Part shown: piece after piece, positions 25,977 through 33,725 of the stretch
Position numbering within the stretch: the first letter of the stretch is position 1
Layout: every line of letters starts with the position of its first letter
Assembly: GCF_004328075.1 (NCBI RefSeq)
Contig: NZ_SJFN01000009.1
Location: forward strand, 667 to 64,666
Direction of reading: 5' to 3'
From: Siculibacillus lacustris
Lineage (GTDB): Bacteria > Pseudomonadota > Alphaproteobacteria > Rhizobiales > Ancalomicrobiaceae
DNA: 64,000 nt
Notes under the pieces: model-generated
The model's database searches: none
What the model was told of the DNA's origin: nothing
Seen by the model: only the letters and a program-made list of their open reading frames with translations
Position numbers and translations under genes: made by a program

Positions 25977-26699
25977 ATGGACGACGCGCTGTTGGACGAG
26001 GAGGCGGTCTACCAGGTCATCGGTCGAGCCCTGCTGTCGGCGCGACTGCCTCCCGGCACCAAGCTCGGCGAGAAGCGACTGGCCGACGTCTTCGGCCTCA
26101 CCCGCGAGAGGATCCGCAAGGTGCTGCACCGGCTCGGCCACGAGCGCCTGATCGACGTGATCCCCAATCGCGGCGCCTTCGTCGTCGACCCGAGCCTCGA
26201 CGAGGCGCGGGTGGTCTACGAGGCGCGACGGATCGTCGAGAGCGGCATCGTCGCCCGCCTCGCCGAATGCCTCGGCGAGGCCGAGCATCGGCGCCTGCGC
26301 GCCCACGTCGAGGCGGAAGCCGCGGCGTTGCGGGCCGGCGCCAAGTCCGAATCGATGCGCTTGTCGGGGGCGTTCCACATGGTGCTCGCCGAACTCACCG
26401 GCAACGCCTACATCGTGCGGCAGATGCAGGAACTGGTGATCCGCACCACCATGCTCGACGCGTTCTTCGACCCCGGCCTGTCGTGGTCCTGCAGCTGCGA
26501 CGAGCACCAGGAGATCTTCAGGCGCCTCGTCCATCGCGACACCGCGCAGGCGGTCCGCGCCATGACGACGCATCTCTCGTCGGTCGAAACGCGGTTCCGG
26601 CCGATCCGCTGCGAACCGGTCGAGGTCGATCTCGAAGCGGTGCTGCGGGACGAGACCGCGCGTTTCCGCCGCGAGACGGCGGAGTTGGTCGGCGCCTGA
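25977..26699 (+). CDS. GntR-family transcriptional regulator, FCD type
   Basis: A 240-residue regulator with an N-terminal winged helix (YQVIGRALLSARLPPGTKLGEKRLADVFGL, about residues 12-42) and a helical FCD effector domain from about residue 75. That domain carries His and Asp/Glu residues for a metal (FHMVLAELTGN, HQEIFRRLVHRD). It sits in the middle of the N-compound catabolic genes, divergent from the amidase. The shared TTGTGCAC sites suggest it represses both the amidase promoter and the transporter promoter until an intermediate binds. Confidence 0.9.
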   Translation: MDDALLDEEAVYQVIGRALLSARLPPGTKLGEKRLADVFGLTRERIRKVLHRLGHERLIDVIPNRGAFVVDPSLDEARVVYEARRIVESGIVARLAECLGEAEHRRLRAHVEAEAAALRAGAKSESMRLSGAFHMVLAELTGNAYIVRQMQELVIRTTMLDAFFDPGLSWSCSCDEHQEIFRRLVHRDTAQAVRAMTTHLSSVETRFRPIRCEPVEVDLEAVLRDETARFRRETAELVGA

Positions 26700-26719
26700 A
26701 GTCCGCGCGGTCGCGGCGA

Positions 26720-27466
26720 TCACGAGCGTTCTCCCGCGAACAACCGACCGAGGACCGGCGGCAGACCGACGAGCTCACGGGCCGGCGGCAGCGCGTGACT
26801 GCCGACCGTGGCCCGCATCGGACGGAGATCGACCAGGGCTTGGGCGAGCACCACGCCGGCGGCGATCCCGTCGACCAGCGGCACCGGAACCCGCGCCTGG
26901 ATCTCCGCGGCGAGACCGGCGAAGGCGGCGCCGGCGAGGACCAGGCTCTCGGCCCGCCCGTGGCGCACGAGATCGAGCGCCGTCGCCACCACCGTGTCGA
27001 CGATCGCCGCCGGATCGAGATAGTCCTCCGGCCGCATCTCGACCACGCTCTGGCCGGCCAGCTTCGACATCAGGCCGATGCGCTCCAGCACGTCGCGATA
27101 GATCCCGAAGGCGTGTTCGCCGGGGCCGATGAATCCGAACCGCCCGCCGAGCAGGCAGGCGGCATGGACCGCCGCTTCGGTCATCCCGACGACCGGACAC
27201 GGCGCGGCCTCGCGCAGTGCGTCGAGCCCGGTGTCGAAGGAGACGGCGACCAGCACCGCGTCGCAGTCGCCGCCGTGTTCGGCGAGGAGTTCGACCATCG
27301 CCGCGGTGGCGAGGGCGTTCTCGGTGCGCGTGGCGATGACCCGGGGCCCCCGCGACGCGGTCACCGCGACGATCTCGGTTCCCGGCCGCGCCGCCGCGAT
27401 CGCGGTGGCGCGGCAGCGTTCGGTCATCGCCGCGGTGGTGTTGCCGTTGATCAGGAGCAGACGCAT
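26720..27466 (-). CDS. Asp/Glu/hydantoin racemase family protein lacking both catalytic cysteines
   Basis: A 248-residue protein with the racemase fold: N-terminal LLLINGNTTAAMTERC, VSFDTGLDALRE and FGFIGPGEHAFGIYRD. In active hydantoin racemases two cysteines act as base pair (Cys76 and Cys181 in the Sinorhizobium enzyme). Here the first position is Ser76 (VAVSFDTG) and the second is Ala (LVLAGAAFAG, about 180-181). A two-base racemisation by thiols is therefore unlikely. It may be an isomerase with other residues, a binding protein or a degenerate enzyme. It is the last gene of the operon, 4 bases after the amidohydrolase gene, convergent with gntR. Confidence 0.82.
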   Translation of the reverse strand: MRLLLINGNTTAAMTERCRATAIAAARPGTEIVAVTASRGPRVIATRTENALATAAMVELLAEHGGDCDAVLVAVSFDTGLDALREAAPCPVVGMTEAAVHAACLLGGRFGFIGPGEHAFGIYRDVLERIGLMSKLAGQSVVEMRPEDYLDPAAIVDTVVATALDLVRHGRAESLVLAGAAFAGLAAEIQARVPVPLVDGIAAGVVLAQALVDLRPMRATVGSHALPPARELVGLPPVLGRLFAGERS

Positions 27467-27470
27467 CGGA

Positions 27471-29009
27471 TCACACTCGCGAGGATTGGCCGTAGAACGG
27501 GCGACGCTGCTCGCCGTCGAGATAGCCGTCGTAGAAGGCCTTCATGTGCGGCAGCACGTCTCGGGCGAGGATCCGGCGGTTCTCCTCGTCGGCGGTGCGC
27601 GGTCGCGTCAGGCTGGTCTCGATCTCCTTCAGCACCGCATCGCGGTCGACGCGGGTGAAGCGGCCGTCGGCATAGATCACCTCGCCGTCGCAATAGACGA
27701 CGTCGACCGCCGCCGACTTGGCCCGCTGGATCACCGCGTCGAGCGGCGGGATGTCGTCGTCCTGGTAGGGATAGGTCGCCTTGGTCCAGTCGATCGCCAC
27801 CGCGTCGAAGGCCCGGCCGGGATCGAGGCGTCCGATCTCGGCGCCGAAGGCCGTGGTGAGCGCGCCGTGCTCGGTCGCCATCCGCACCACCTGCGGCACG
27901 GTCGGCACCTCGTCGCCCATGCCGGGCACCCGATGGGCCCGCAACACCAGCCGCATCTCCTGCAGCATGTCGCGATCGTCGTTGATGCCGGCCTCGTCGA
28001 GACCGATGCCGACCTTGACGCCCTTGCATTCGAAGGCGTTGAGCGGCGCGATACCGCTGCGCAGGCGGAAGTTCGAGGAACAGTTGTGGCAGATGCAGGT
28101 CCCGGTGTCGGCGGCGATCTCGATGTCCTCCTCGGTGAGCCAGACGCCGTGACCGAAGGTCATGCGCGGCCCGAGGACGCCGAGATCGTAGAGATGCCGC
28201 ACCGCCGTCTTGCCGGTGCGGCGGCGGGCATATTCCTTCTGCAGCGCGGTTTCCAGCACGTGCATGTGCATCGGCACACCGTGCTGCTTCGACTTCTCCG
28301 CCAGGGCGACGATGCTGTCGTCGGTGCACCAGTGCAGATTGGCCGGGGCCAACTGGACCCGCGTCCGGCGATGCCCGCGGTTCTCGTCGACCAGCTGATC
28401 GAACAGTTTCAGATAGTCGTCGAGGCCGAAGTGCTGGGCCTTCAGGTGGGCCGCGACGCGGCTGCCGAGGTCCTGCGGCAAGCGGGCGCAGAAGGCGTCG
28501 TCGGCTTCGTAGACGAGGCGGTTCTGTTCGCGCAACGCGAAGCAGTAGGAGCCGCGCATGCCGATGTCGCGATAGGCCTTCAGCACCCGGCTGGCGCCGG
28601 CGTGGATCTTGTCGTAGCCGCCGGGCAGCCAGCCGTGGATGTGCTGCACGGTGGTGATGCCCGAGGCGATCATCTCGAAGGCGGAATAGAGCGTGTCGAG
28701 ATAGAGATCGACGCTCTTCGCCGGGATCCGGGTGCCGAACCACAGCTCCAGCGGCATGTCGGGCGAGCCGAGCTGGAGCGGCGTCAGACCGACGTGGTGG
28801 TGGCTGTTGACGAAGCCGGGCAGCAGCATGTGGTGGGGATGGTGGGTGACGGCCGCGGTCGGCGACATCGCCTTCATCTCGGCGAGGGTTCCCACCGCCA
28901 CGATCGTGCCGTCGCGATGCAGCACCGCCCCGTCGTCGATCAAATCGACGGTGGTGCGATCCGTCACTCCCCGGAGTACCCATTTGGCGTGGACGATGGT
29001 CTCGGTCAT
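27471..29009 (-). CDS. Metal-dependent amidohydrolase, ATZ/TRZ / guanine deaminase-like
   Basis: A 512-residue cytoplasmic amidohydrolase. The N-terminal beta sandwich leads to the metal motif GFVNSHHHVGL (H70-H72); further ligands are visible in HMHVLETALQKEY, FGHGVWLTEED and GIGLDEAGIND. This is the layout of hydroxyatrazine hydrolase / 8-oxoguanine and guanine deaminases. The family deaminates or dechlorinates N-heterocycles. Neighbouring amidase, C-N hydrolase and importer genes support degradation of an imported ring compound (a purine, pyrimidine, hydantoin or triazine relative). ATG 29009 begins 9 bases after the C-N hydrolase gene. Confidence 0.9.
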   Translation of the reverse strand: MTETIVHAKWVLRGVTDRTTVDLIDDGAVLHRDGTIVAVGTLAEMKAMSPTAAVTHHPHHMLLPGFVNSHHHVGLTPLQLGSPDMPLELWFGTRIPAKSVDLYLDTLYSAFEMIASGITTVQHIHGWLPGGYDKIHAGASRVLKAYRDIGMRGSYCFALREQNRLVYEADDAFCARLPQDLGSRVAAHLKAQHFGLDDYLKLFDQLVDENRGHRRTRVQLAPANLHWCTDDSIVALAEKSKQHGVPMHMHVLETALQKEYARRRTGKTAVRHLYDLGVLGPRMTFGHGVWLTEEDIEIAADTGTCICHNCSSNFRLRSGIAPLNAFECKGVKVGIGLDEAGINDDRDMLQEMRLVLRAHRVPGMGDEVPTVPQVVRMATEHGALTTAFGAEIGRLDPGRAFDAVAIDWTKATYPYQDDDIPPLDAVIQRAKSAAVDVVYCDGEVIYADGRFTRVDRDAVLKEIETSLTRPRTADEENRRILARDVLPHMKAFYDGYLDGEQRRPFYGQSSRV

Positions 29010-29018
29010 GTCGTCTCC

Positions 29019-29873
29019 TCAGAGTCCCGCGGCGGGATGCGGGTTGCGTCTCAGCTCGAAGTTGGGGAAGGCCCGCCGCGCCTCGACGAGGGCGGCGGGG
29101 TCGAAATCGAGGATCACCAGGCCCGGGGCGTCGCCGGTGCGGCGCCGCGCGAGGATGCGGCCGGCGGCATCGACGGCGAGGCTGTCGCCGTCGTGGCGCA
29201 ATCGACGGCCGGCGACGGTCTCCTCGCCGGTCATTGCCGACGACAGGGCGAAGACGCCGCTGGCGCGGGCATGGGTGCGGAATTCCGCAGCGAAGTAGTC
29301 GTCGTCTTCGTCGGCGGGACCGGCCACCGGGCAGACCACGAGGTCGGCACCGGCGGCACGCGCGGCGCGCCAACATTCCGGGAAGCGGCGATCGAAACAG
29401 ACCAGCGCGGCGATCCGCACACCCGCGGCGGCGAACACGCCGATCTCGGACGGGCCCGCGGCGAAATGATCGGGCTCGCCGAAGCGGTCGCCGGGACCGG
29501 CCGGCGGCAGATGGATCTTGGCGGCGACGACGCGGGCGGCGGCGCCGGGCGCCACCGAGGCGACCGCGTTCCACGGCCGCTCCGACCTGCGCGCCAGGAC
29601 GAAGGGCACGACGAGATGGAGATCGTGCCGCCGCGCCGCCGCTTCCGCCCAGCGCAGGGTCTCGCCCGTCACCGACTCGGCGACGTGGCCCCATCGCTGC
29701 GGGTCGTCGAGCGGGAAGAACGGCCAGGCGAACAGTTCCGGCAGGAGCAGGAGGCGCGCCCCGGCCTCTGCCGCCGCCACCACCGCGGCCGTCGCCCCGA
29801 CGAAGTCCGGGGCGTCCCCCGCCGACCCGGCGGCGGCGAGATGCGCCGCGGCGACCCTGACCCGACCGTCCAT
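29019..29873 (-). CDS. Carbon-nitrogen hydrolase (nitrilase superfamily)
   Basis: A 284-residue nitrilase-superfamily enzyme with the Glu-Lys-Cys triad: E46 in LLLPELFAWP, K119 in AAKIHLPP and C159 in ALVCFDRRFPE. Relatives include N-carbamoyl amino acid hydrolases, beta-ureidopropionases and amidases, which fits the last hydrolysis of a ureide. The ATG at 29873 shares one base with the stop of the ABC ATPase gene (TGATG), so translation is coupled to the transporter. Confidence 0.9.
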   Translation of the reverse strand: MDGRVRVAAAHLAAAGSAGDAPDFVGATAAVVAAAEAGARLLLLPELFAWPFFPLDDPQRWGHVAESVTGETLRWAEAAARRHDLHLVVPFVLARRSERPWNAVASVAPGAAARVVAAKIHLPPAGPGDRFGEPDHFAAGPSEIGVFAAAGVRIAALVCFDRRFPECWRAARAAGADLVVCPVAGPADEDDDYFAAEFRTHARASGVFALSSAMTGEETVAGRRLRHDGDSLAVDAAGRILARRRTGDAPGLVILDFDPAALVEARRAFPNFELRRNPHPAAGL

Positions 29874-30667
29874 CAGGAGGCTCCGCTCTCTTGTTGGGCG
29901 AAGGCATTGTCGACCTCCGCCGCCAGCAGGTCGGTGAACAGGTCGCGCAGCGCGTGATGGCGCGGGTCGCGCGGCGGTCGCGGCCGCGGCAGGTCGATCG
30001 GCACGATCGTCTTGATCTTGCCGGGACGGGCGGTGAACACCACGACCCGATCGGCCAGAGCGATGGCTTCGTCGATCGAATGGGTGACGAGCAGGACCGA
30101 GGCGCCGCTCTGTTGCCAGACGTCGAGCAGGAAACCCTGCATCTTGGCCCGCGTCTGGACGTCGAGGGCCGCGAAGGGCTCGTCCATCATCAGGATGCTC
30201 GGCCGCATGGCCAGCGCCCGGGCCATCGCGGCGCGCTGGCGCATGCCGCCGGAGAGCTCGTCCGGCTTCTTGTCGAGCATGTCGGCGAGCCCGACGCTGC
30301 GCAGGATCTCGGCGACACGGGCTCGCCGCTCCTCGCCGCCGACGCCGGCGACCGAGAGGCCGAAGCCGACGTTTTCGGCGATGGTCAGCCAGGGAAACAG
30401 CGAGGCTTCCTGGAAGATCAGGCCCCGATCGGCCGAGGGCGCGCCGATCGGCAGGCCATGCGCCAGCAGAGTCCCCTCGGTCGGCTGCTCGAGGCCGGCG
30501 ATCATGTACAGCAGGCTGCTCTTGCCGCACCCGGAAGGACCGAGCAGGACGACGAATTCGCCGGGCGCGACGTCGAAGGTGATGCCGCGCAGGGCCTCGA
30601 CGTCCGCCGACGAGCGCTCGGAGCGCCAGATCTTTCCGATGGCGCGGCAGGATACGGCAGGGGTCAC
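29873..30667 (-). CDS. ABC transporter ATPase, nitrate/sulfonate/taurine (Ssu/Tau) type
   Basis: A 264-residue nucleotide-binding subunit: Walker A LLGPSGCGKSSLL, Q-loop FQEASLFPW, signature LSGGMRQR and Walker B ILMMDEPFAALD. This set is typical of TauB/SsuB-like ATPases. The start is the GTG at 30667, which overlaps the permease stop as GTGA. It works with the permease at 30664-31557 and the Tat-exported binding protein at 31587-32648. Confidence 0.93.
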   Translation of the reverse strand: MTPAVSCRAIGKIWRSERSSADVEALRGITFDVAPGEFVVLLGPSGCGKSSLLYMIAGLEQPTEGTLLAHGLPIGAPSADRGLIFQEASLFPWLTIAENVGFGLSVAGVGGEERRARVAEILRSVGLADMLDKKPDELSGGMRQRAAMARALAMRPSILMMDEPFAALDVQTRAKMQGFLLDVWQQSGASVLLVTHSIDEAIALADRVVVFTARPGKIKTIVPIDLPRPRPPRDPRHHALRDLFTDLLAAEVDNAFAQQESGAS

Positions 30668-31557
30668 AGGGAGGCTCCCGTCTTGGAGGAGGAGATCCAC
30701 CACAGCATCCGCCGCTGGATCTCGCGCAGGGCGGCATCGAACAGGAAGCCGACGAGTCCGATGATCGCCATGGTGAAGAACACCAGTTTGGCGTTGAAGG
30801 TGGCGCGGGCGACCGCCACGATCTGGCCGAGCCCACTGCCGACGCCGATCGCCTCGGCGATCAGCACGACCATCCAGGCGGCGAAGAGATTGAGCCGCAG
30901 CGTCATGAACAGGCTGGGCAGGATCGCCGGAAGGACCACGCGCCAGAAGGTCTGGAACCGGCTCGCCCCCATGATGCGCGCCACGTGGATGTAGTTGATC
31001 GGCACGCCGTCGATCTGCCCGATGGTCGAGAGCACGATGGCGAAGAAGATGGCGATGAACACCAGAAAGATCGCCGGCACGTCGCCGATGCCGAACAGGA
31101 AGATCGACACCGGCAGCCAGGCCACCGGCGAGATCGGCGCGAGCAGCGTCACCAGGGGCAGCACCAGATTGCGCGCCGGCGCGAAGTAGCGGATCAGCGC
31201 GCCGACGCCGACCCCGGCGATGAAGCCGAGGATCAGCCCCAGGACCACCCGCATGGTGGTCCATCCGACCGTCTTCAGGAGGGCCATGACGCCGCCGCCG
31301 CTGGCGGAGGAGCCGATCCGGTTGCTGGTGTCGAAGTATTTCAGGGTCTGCGGAATGTCGGCGAGGAACAGATGGGGCGGCGGCAGCAGCAGCGGATTGG
31401 CCCAGCCCATCGCCCAGCTGAACTCCCAGAAGCCCGCGAACAGGCTCACCGAGATCACGCCCCAGGCGAACTGCCGCAGCGATGCGAGACCGGCACCATG
31501 TCCGCCGCGGTCCTCGGGGGGTCTGGAGGGGGTGGCGTCGATGGCGTCGGTACTCAT
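30664..31557 (-). CDS. ABC transporter permease, nitrate/sulfonate/taurine type
   Basis: A 297-residue inner-membrane permease of the BPD_transp_1 family. About six hydrophobic segments start near residue 30, and the coupling EAA-like loop is ARIMGASRFQTFWRVVLPA. The C-terminus RMLWWISSSKTGASL is cytoplasmic. ATG 31557 lies 29 bases after the binding-protein gene. Only one permease gene is present, so it should act as a homodimer. Confidence 0.92.
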   Translation of the reverse strand: MSTDAIDATPSRPPEDRGGHGAGLASLRQFAWGVISVSLFAGFWEFSWAMGWANPLLLPPPHLFLADIPQTLKYFDTSNRIGSSASGGGVMALLKTVGWTTMRVVLGLILGFIAGVGVGALIRYFAPARNLVLPLVTLLAPISPVAWLPVSIFLFGIGDVPAIFLVFIAIFFAIVLSTIGQIDGVPINYIHVARIMGASRFQTFWRVVLPAILPSLFMTLRLNLFAAWMVVLIAEAIGVGSGLGQIVAVARATFNAKLVFFTMAIIGLVGFLFDAALREIQRRMLWWISSSKTGASL

Positions 31558-31586
31558 GTCGGCATCTCCGGGGTCGGGGAGCGAGG

Positions 31587-32648
31587 TCAGGCGGACTTCA
31601 GCTTCAGCGAGGCATAGAGGTCCTTGTTTTCGGCGATCACCCGCTCCAGCGGCGCCCAGTCGAAGGCCTTGCGATCGGGCAGGGTCTTGACGTAGCCGAG
31701 CTCCTTCATCGTCTGGCCACGGGCGATGATGAAGTCGGTCTGGTTGCGCTGGTCGACCATCACCGGCTGCTTGCGCGAGGCGTCGAGGGCGGCCTCGAGG
31801 CTGGTCTTGAAGTAGCTGCCGACCAGATCCTTGATGGCGCCCTCGCGGTCGGTCTCCGACTGCTTCTGCGCGGTGAACATGGCCTTGATCACCGCCCGGA
31901 CCACCTCGGGGTTCTTTTCGAGCAGCGGCGTGCGCACCGCCAGGACGCAATCGGAATAGCCCTTGCCGTAGACGTCGGTACCGTCGGACAGGACCGAGGC
32001 GCCCTTGGTGGCCTGGACGGTCTGGGTGGCGTAGGGCTCGATGTGGCAGATCGCGTCGATCGCCCCGGTCATGAAGGCCTGGGCCAGTTCCGGCGACGTG
32101 TTCATGTAGCGCACGTCGACGTCCTTGAAGCTCAAGCCGTGCTTCTTCAGCCAGTCGTAGGGCAGAACCTCGAGGGTGTCGGCCTGGAAGGTGCCGAAGG
32201 TCTTGCCCTTGAGGTCGGCGGCGGTCTTGATGCCCTCGCGGGCAACGATGACGCAGCCCTCGACGCCGCCGCCGGCGACGATGCGCACCGGCGCGCCGGC
32301 GTCGTAGAGCGTCATGAAGTTCGAATAGGGGATCATCGACATGTCGACGATCCCGGCCCCGAACAGCGTGGCGATGTCGGCATTGGACGGGGTGACGACG
32401 AAGTCGATGTCGACGCCGTCGGCCTTGGCGAGGCCGCGCTCCTTGGCGAGGAAGAAGCCGAGATTGCAGAAGCCCGTTCCGTGGGTCGCCTTGACCGTCA
32501 TGGGCGCGGCGGCGGCGGCGATCGACGGATCGAGGAGAGCGGCGATCGCCGGCGGCAGGGCGAGGGACGCACCGGCGGCCATCGCGCCGCCGCGCAGGAA
32601 CGAACGCCTCGAAAAGTGCTTGTAGAAGGTACCGCAACGTTCACACAT
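31587..32648 (-). CDS. ABC transporter substrate-binding protein, NMT1/SsuA-like, with Tat signal
   Basis: A 353-residue binding protein. The N-terminus carries a twin-arginine motif, SRRSFLRGG, then a long Ala-rich hydrophobic stretch to about residue 49, so it is probably exported folded by the Tat system. The mature part (VKATHGTGFCNLGFFLAKERGLAK) has the NMT1/SsuA fold of aromatic, thiamine-pyrimidine, taurine or nitrate importers. The leader also has an unusual CERC before the Tat motif. ATG 32648 has GGAGG about 6 bases upstream. It is the promoter-proximal gene, behind two TTGTGCAC operator copies. Confidence 0.9.
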   Translation of the reverse strand: MCERCGTFYKHFSRRSFLRGGAMAAGASLALPPAIAALLDPSIAAAAAPMTVKATHGTGFCNLGFFLAKERGLAKADGVDIDFVVTPSNADIATLFGAGIVDMSMIPYSNFMTLYDAGAPVRIVAGGGVEGCVIVAREGIKTAADLKGKTFGTFQADTLEVLPYDWLKKHGLSFKDVDVRYMNTSPELAQAFMTGAIDAICHIEPYATQTVQATKGASVLSDGTDVYGKGYSDCVLAVRTPLLEKNPEVVRAVIKAMFTAQKQSETDREGAIKDLVGSYFKTSLEAALDASRKQPVMVDQRNQTDFIIARGQTMKELGYVKTLPDRKAFDWAPLERVIAENKDLYASLKLKSA

Positions 32649-32872
32649 GTCTGCCTCCTCATGACGCCTGCGGCGAACCCGGAACCCGCTGCGCCCCCTG
32701 CCCGGCTCGCCGACGCAGAGAGCCTCGCTCCCGACATCGGCCTCCGGATCGTCGGCCGCGGGGTCCCGCGTCGCCGCCCTTTCATGAGCAACGGCCATGC
32801 CATTTCAAAAAGACGAGTAGAAACAACAGATTTTTCTAAATTCGGTCGGTCTCTGAAATTTCCTGACGCCAT

Positions 32873-32903
32873 ATTGTGCACTCTTCTGTCTAGATTGTGC
32901 ACT
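32873..32903. promoter_or_regulatory. Tandem candidate GntR operators, two ATTGTGCACT copies
   Basis: ATTGTGCACT occurs at 32873-32882 and again at 32894-32903. The spacing is exactly 21 bases, two helical turns, so two regulator dimers could bind on the same face of the helix. The core TTGTGCAC is that of the palindrome at 25813-25822 in front of the GntR gene. The sites lie 225-255 bases upstream of the binding-protein start, inside an AT-rich stretch that probably contains the promoter. Confidence 0.65.
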
Positions 32904-32999
32904 TTTTCGAATTCCGGCCCATCCGATCGAGGGCGGTGCGGCGAGAAGCCGATTCTCCGATGCGCACGAGGGGATCGAGGCGCCGATCTCGATGGTGCC

Positions 33000-33560
33000 G
33001 ACGACGACGGGGCAGCAGTAGCGCGTCCCGTTCAGGTGCAAGCCGCGGCGCACGCCGGCAAGAACGGTCGCCGGGTGGTCTGCGCCATCGGCGCCGAGCC
33101 TCAGCCCGGAACGACGCCGAGGCCGCCCGTCGTCGATGGCGCGCCCCCGTCGCGGATCCGCACCGGTCGAAGATGGTGAAGCTCTCCGCCTTCATGGACG
33201 AGGCCGACGTCCTCGCCACACGAGCTTCCCCACCCGGCACCGAGCGAAGCAGCACAGCACGAACCCGCTCGAACGGCGCGGCGAGAACAGGCGGTGCACC
33301 GAAGTCGTCGGCATCTTCGCCGGCCAAGAGGCCATCGTCCGATGGTCGGCGCGATCCTGCCCGAGCCGAACGACGAATGGGCCGCCCGGCGCTCCCGCTA
33401 CACGATGCTGGAAACGCTCGTCGCCATCGGCGACGCCCCCGCCGTCCCCGGCCTGCCGAATATGGTGGCCTGGGTGCGCCGCCCATATCGGCGCGCCGGT
33501 TGGCCGACCGCCAGCGGCTCCACCTCACGGGACGCGATCCGGAAGCGCCCACCATAAACG
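33000..33560 (+). mobile_element. Degenerate IS256-family transposase (C-terminal half, several frameshifts)
   Basis: The C-terminal half of an IS256-type transposase can be pieced together from different frames: AHAGKNGRRVV (about 33045), NDAEAARRRWRAPVAD and KLSAFMDEADVLAT (33110-33225), SFPTRHRAKQHSTNPLERR (33228-33285), TEVVGIFAGQEAIVRW (33300-33350) and NDEWAARRSRYTMLETL (33370-33420). At least three frame changes are needed, and the usual stop is lost, so it is dead. The DNA after 33480 resembles the right end seen after the stop at 121-123. Confidence 0.75.
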
Positions 33561-33725
33561 CCATGGATCATGCCAGGCTCACGGTCTATCGGCAGTGACG
33601 TGCTCCCCATCCTTCCAGCCGCGGACGAGTTTGGTCCACCGACGCCTGCCCTGGTGCCGAGGCCTACACTGACCTAACAATCCACATGTACCGATGGGGA
33701 CGGATCGCAAGCGAGGAATGCGGCA

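Larger units (their letters stand above)
32649..33725. other. Spacer with operator pair and degenerate IS256-type transposase
   Basis: About 1.08 kb without an intact gene. From 32800 to 32905 it is clearly AT-richer and holds the promoter and operators of the transporter operon on the minus strand. From about 33000 to 33560 it is a frameshifted transposase (separate entry). The last 165 bases lead into the molybdopterin oxidoreductase gene; I could not identify its promoter. Confidence 0.6.
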
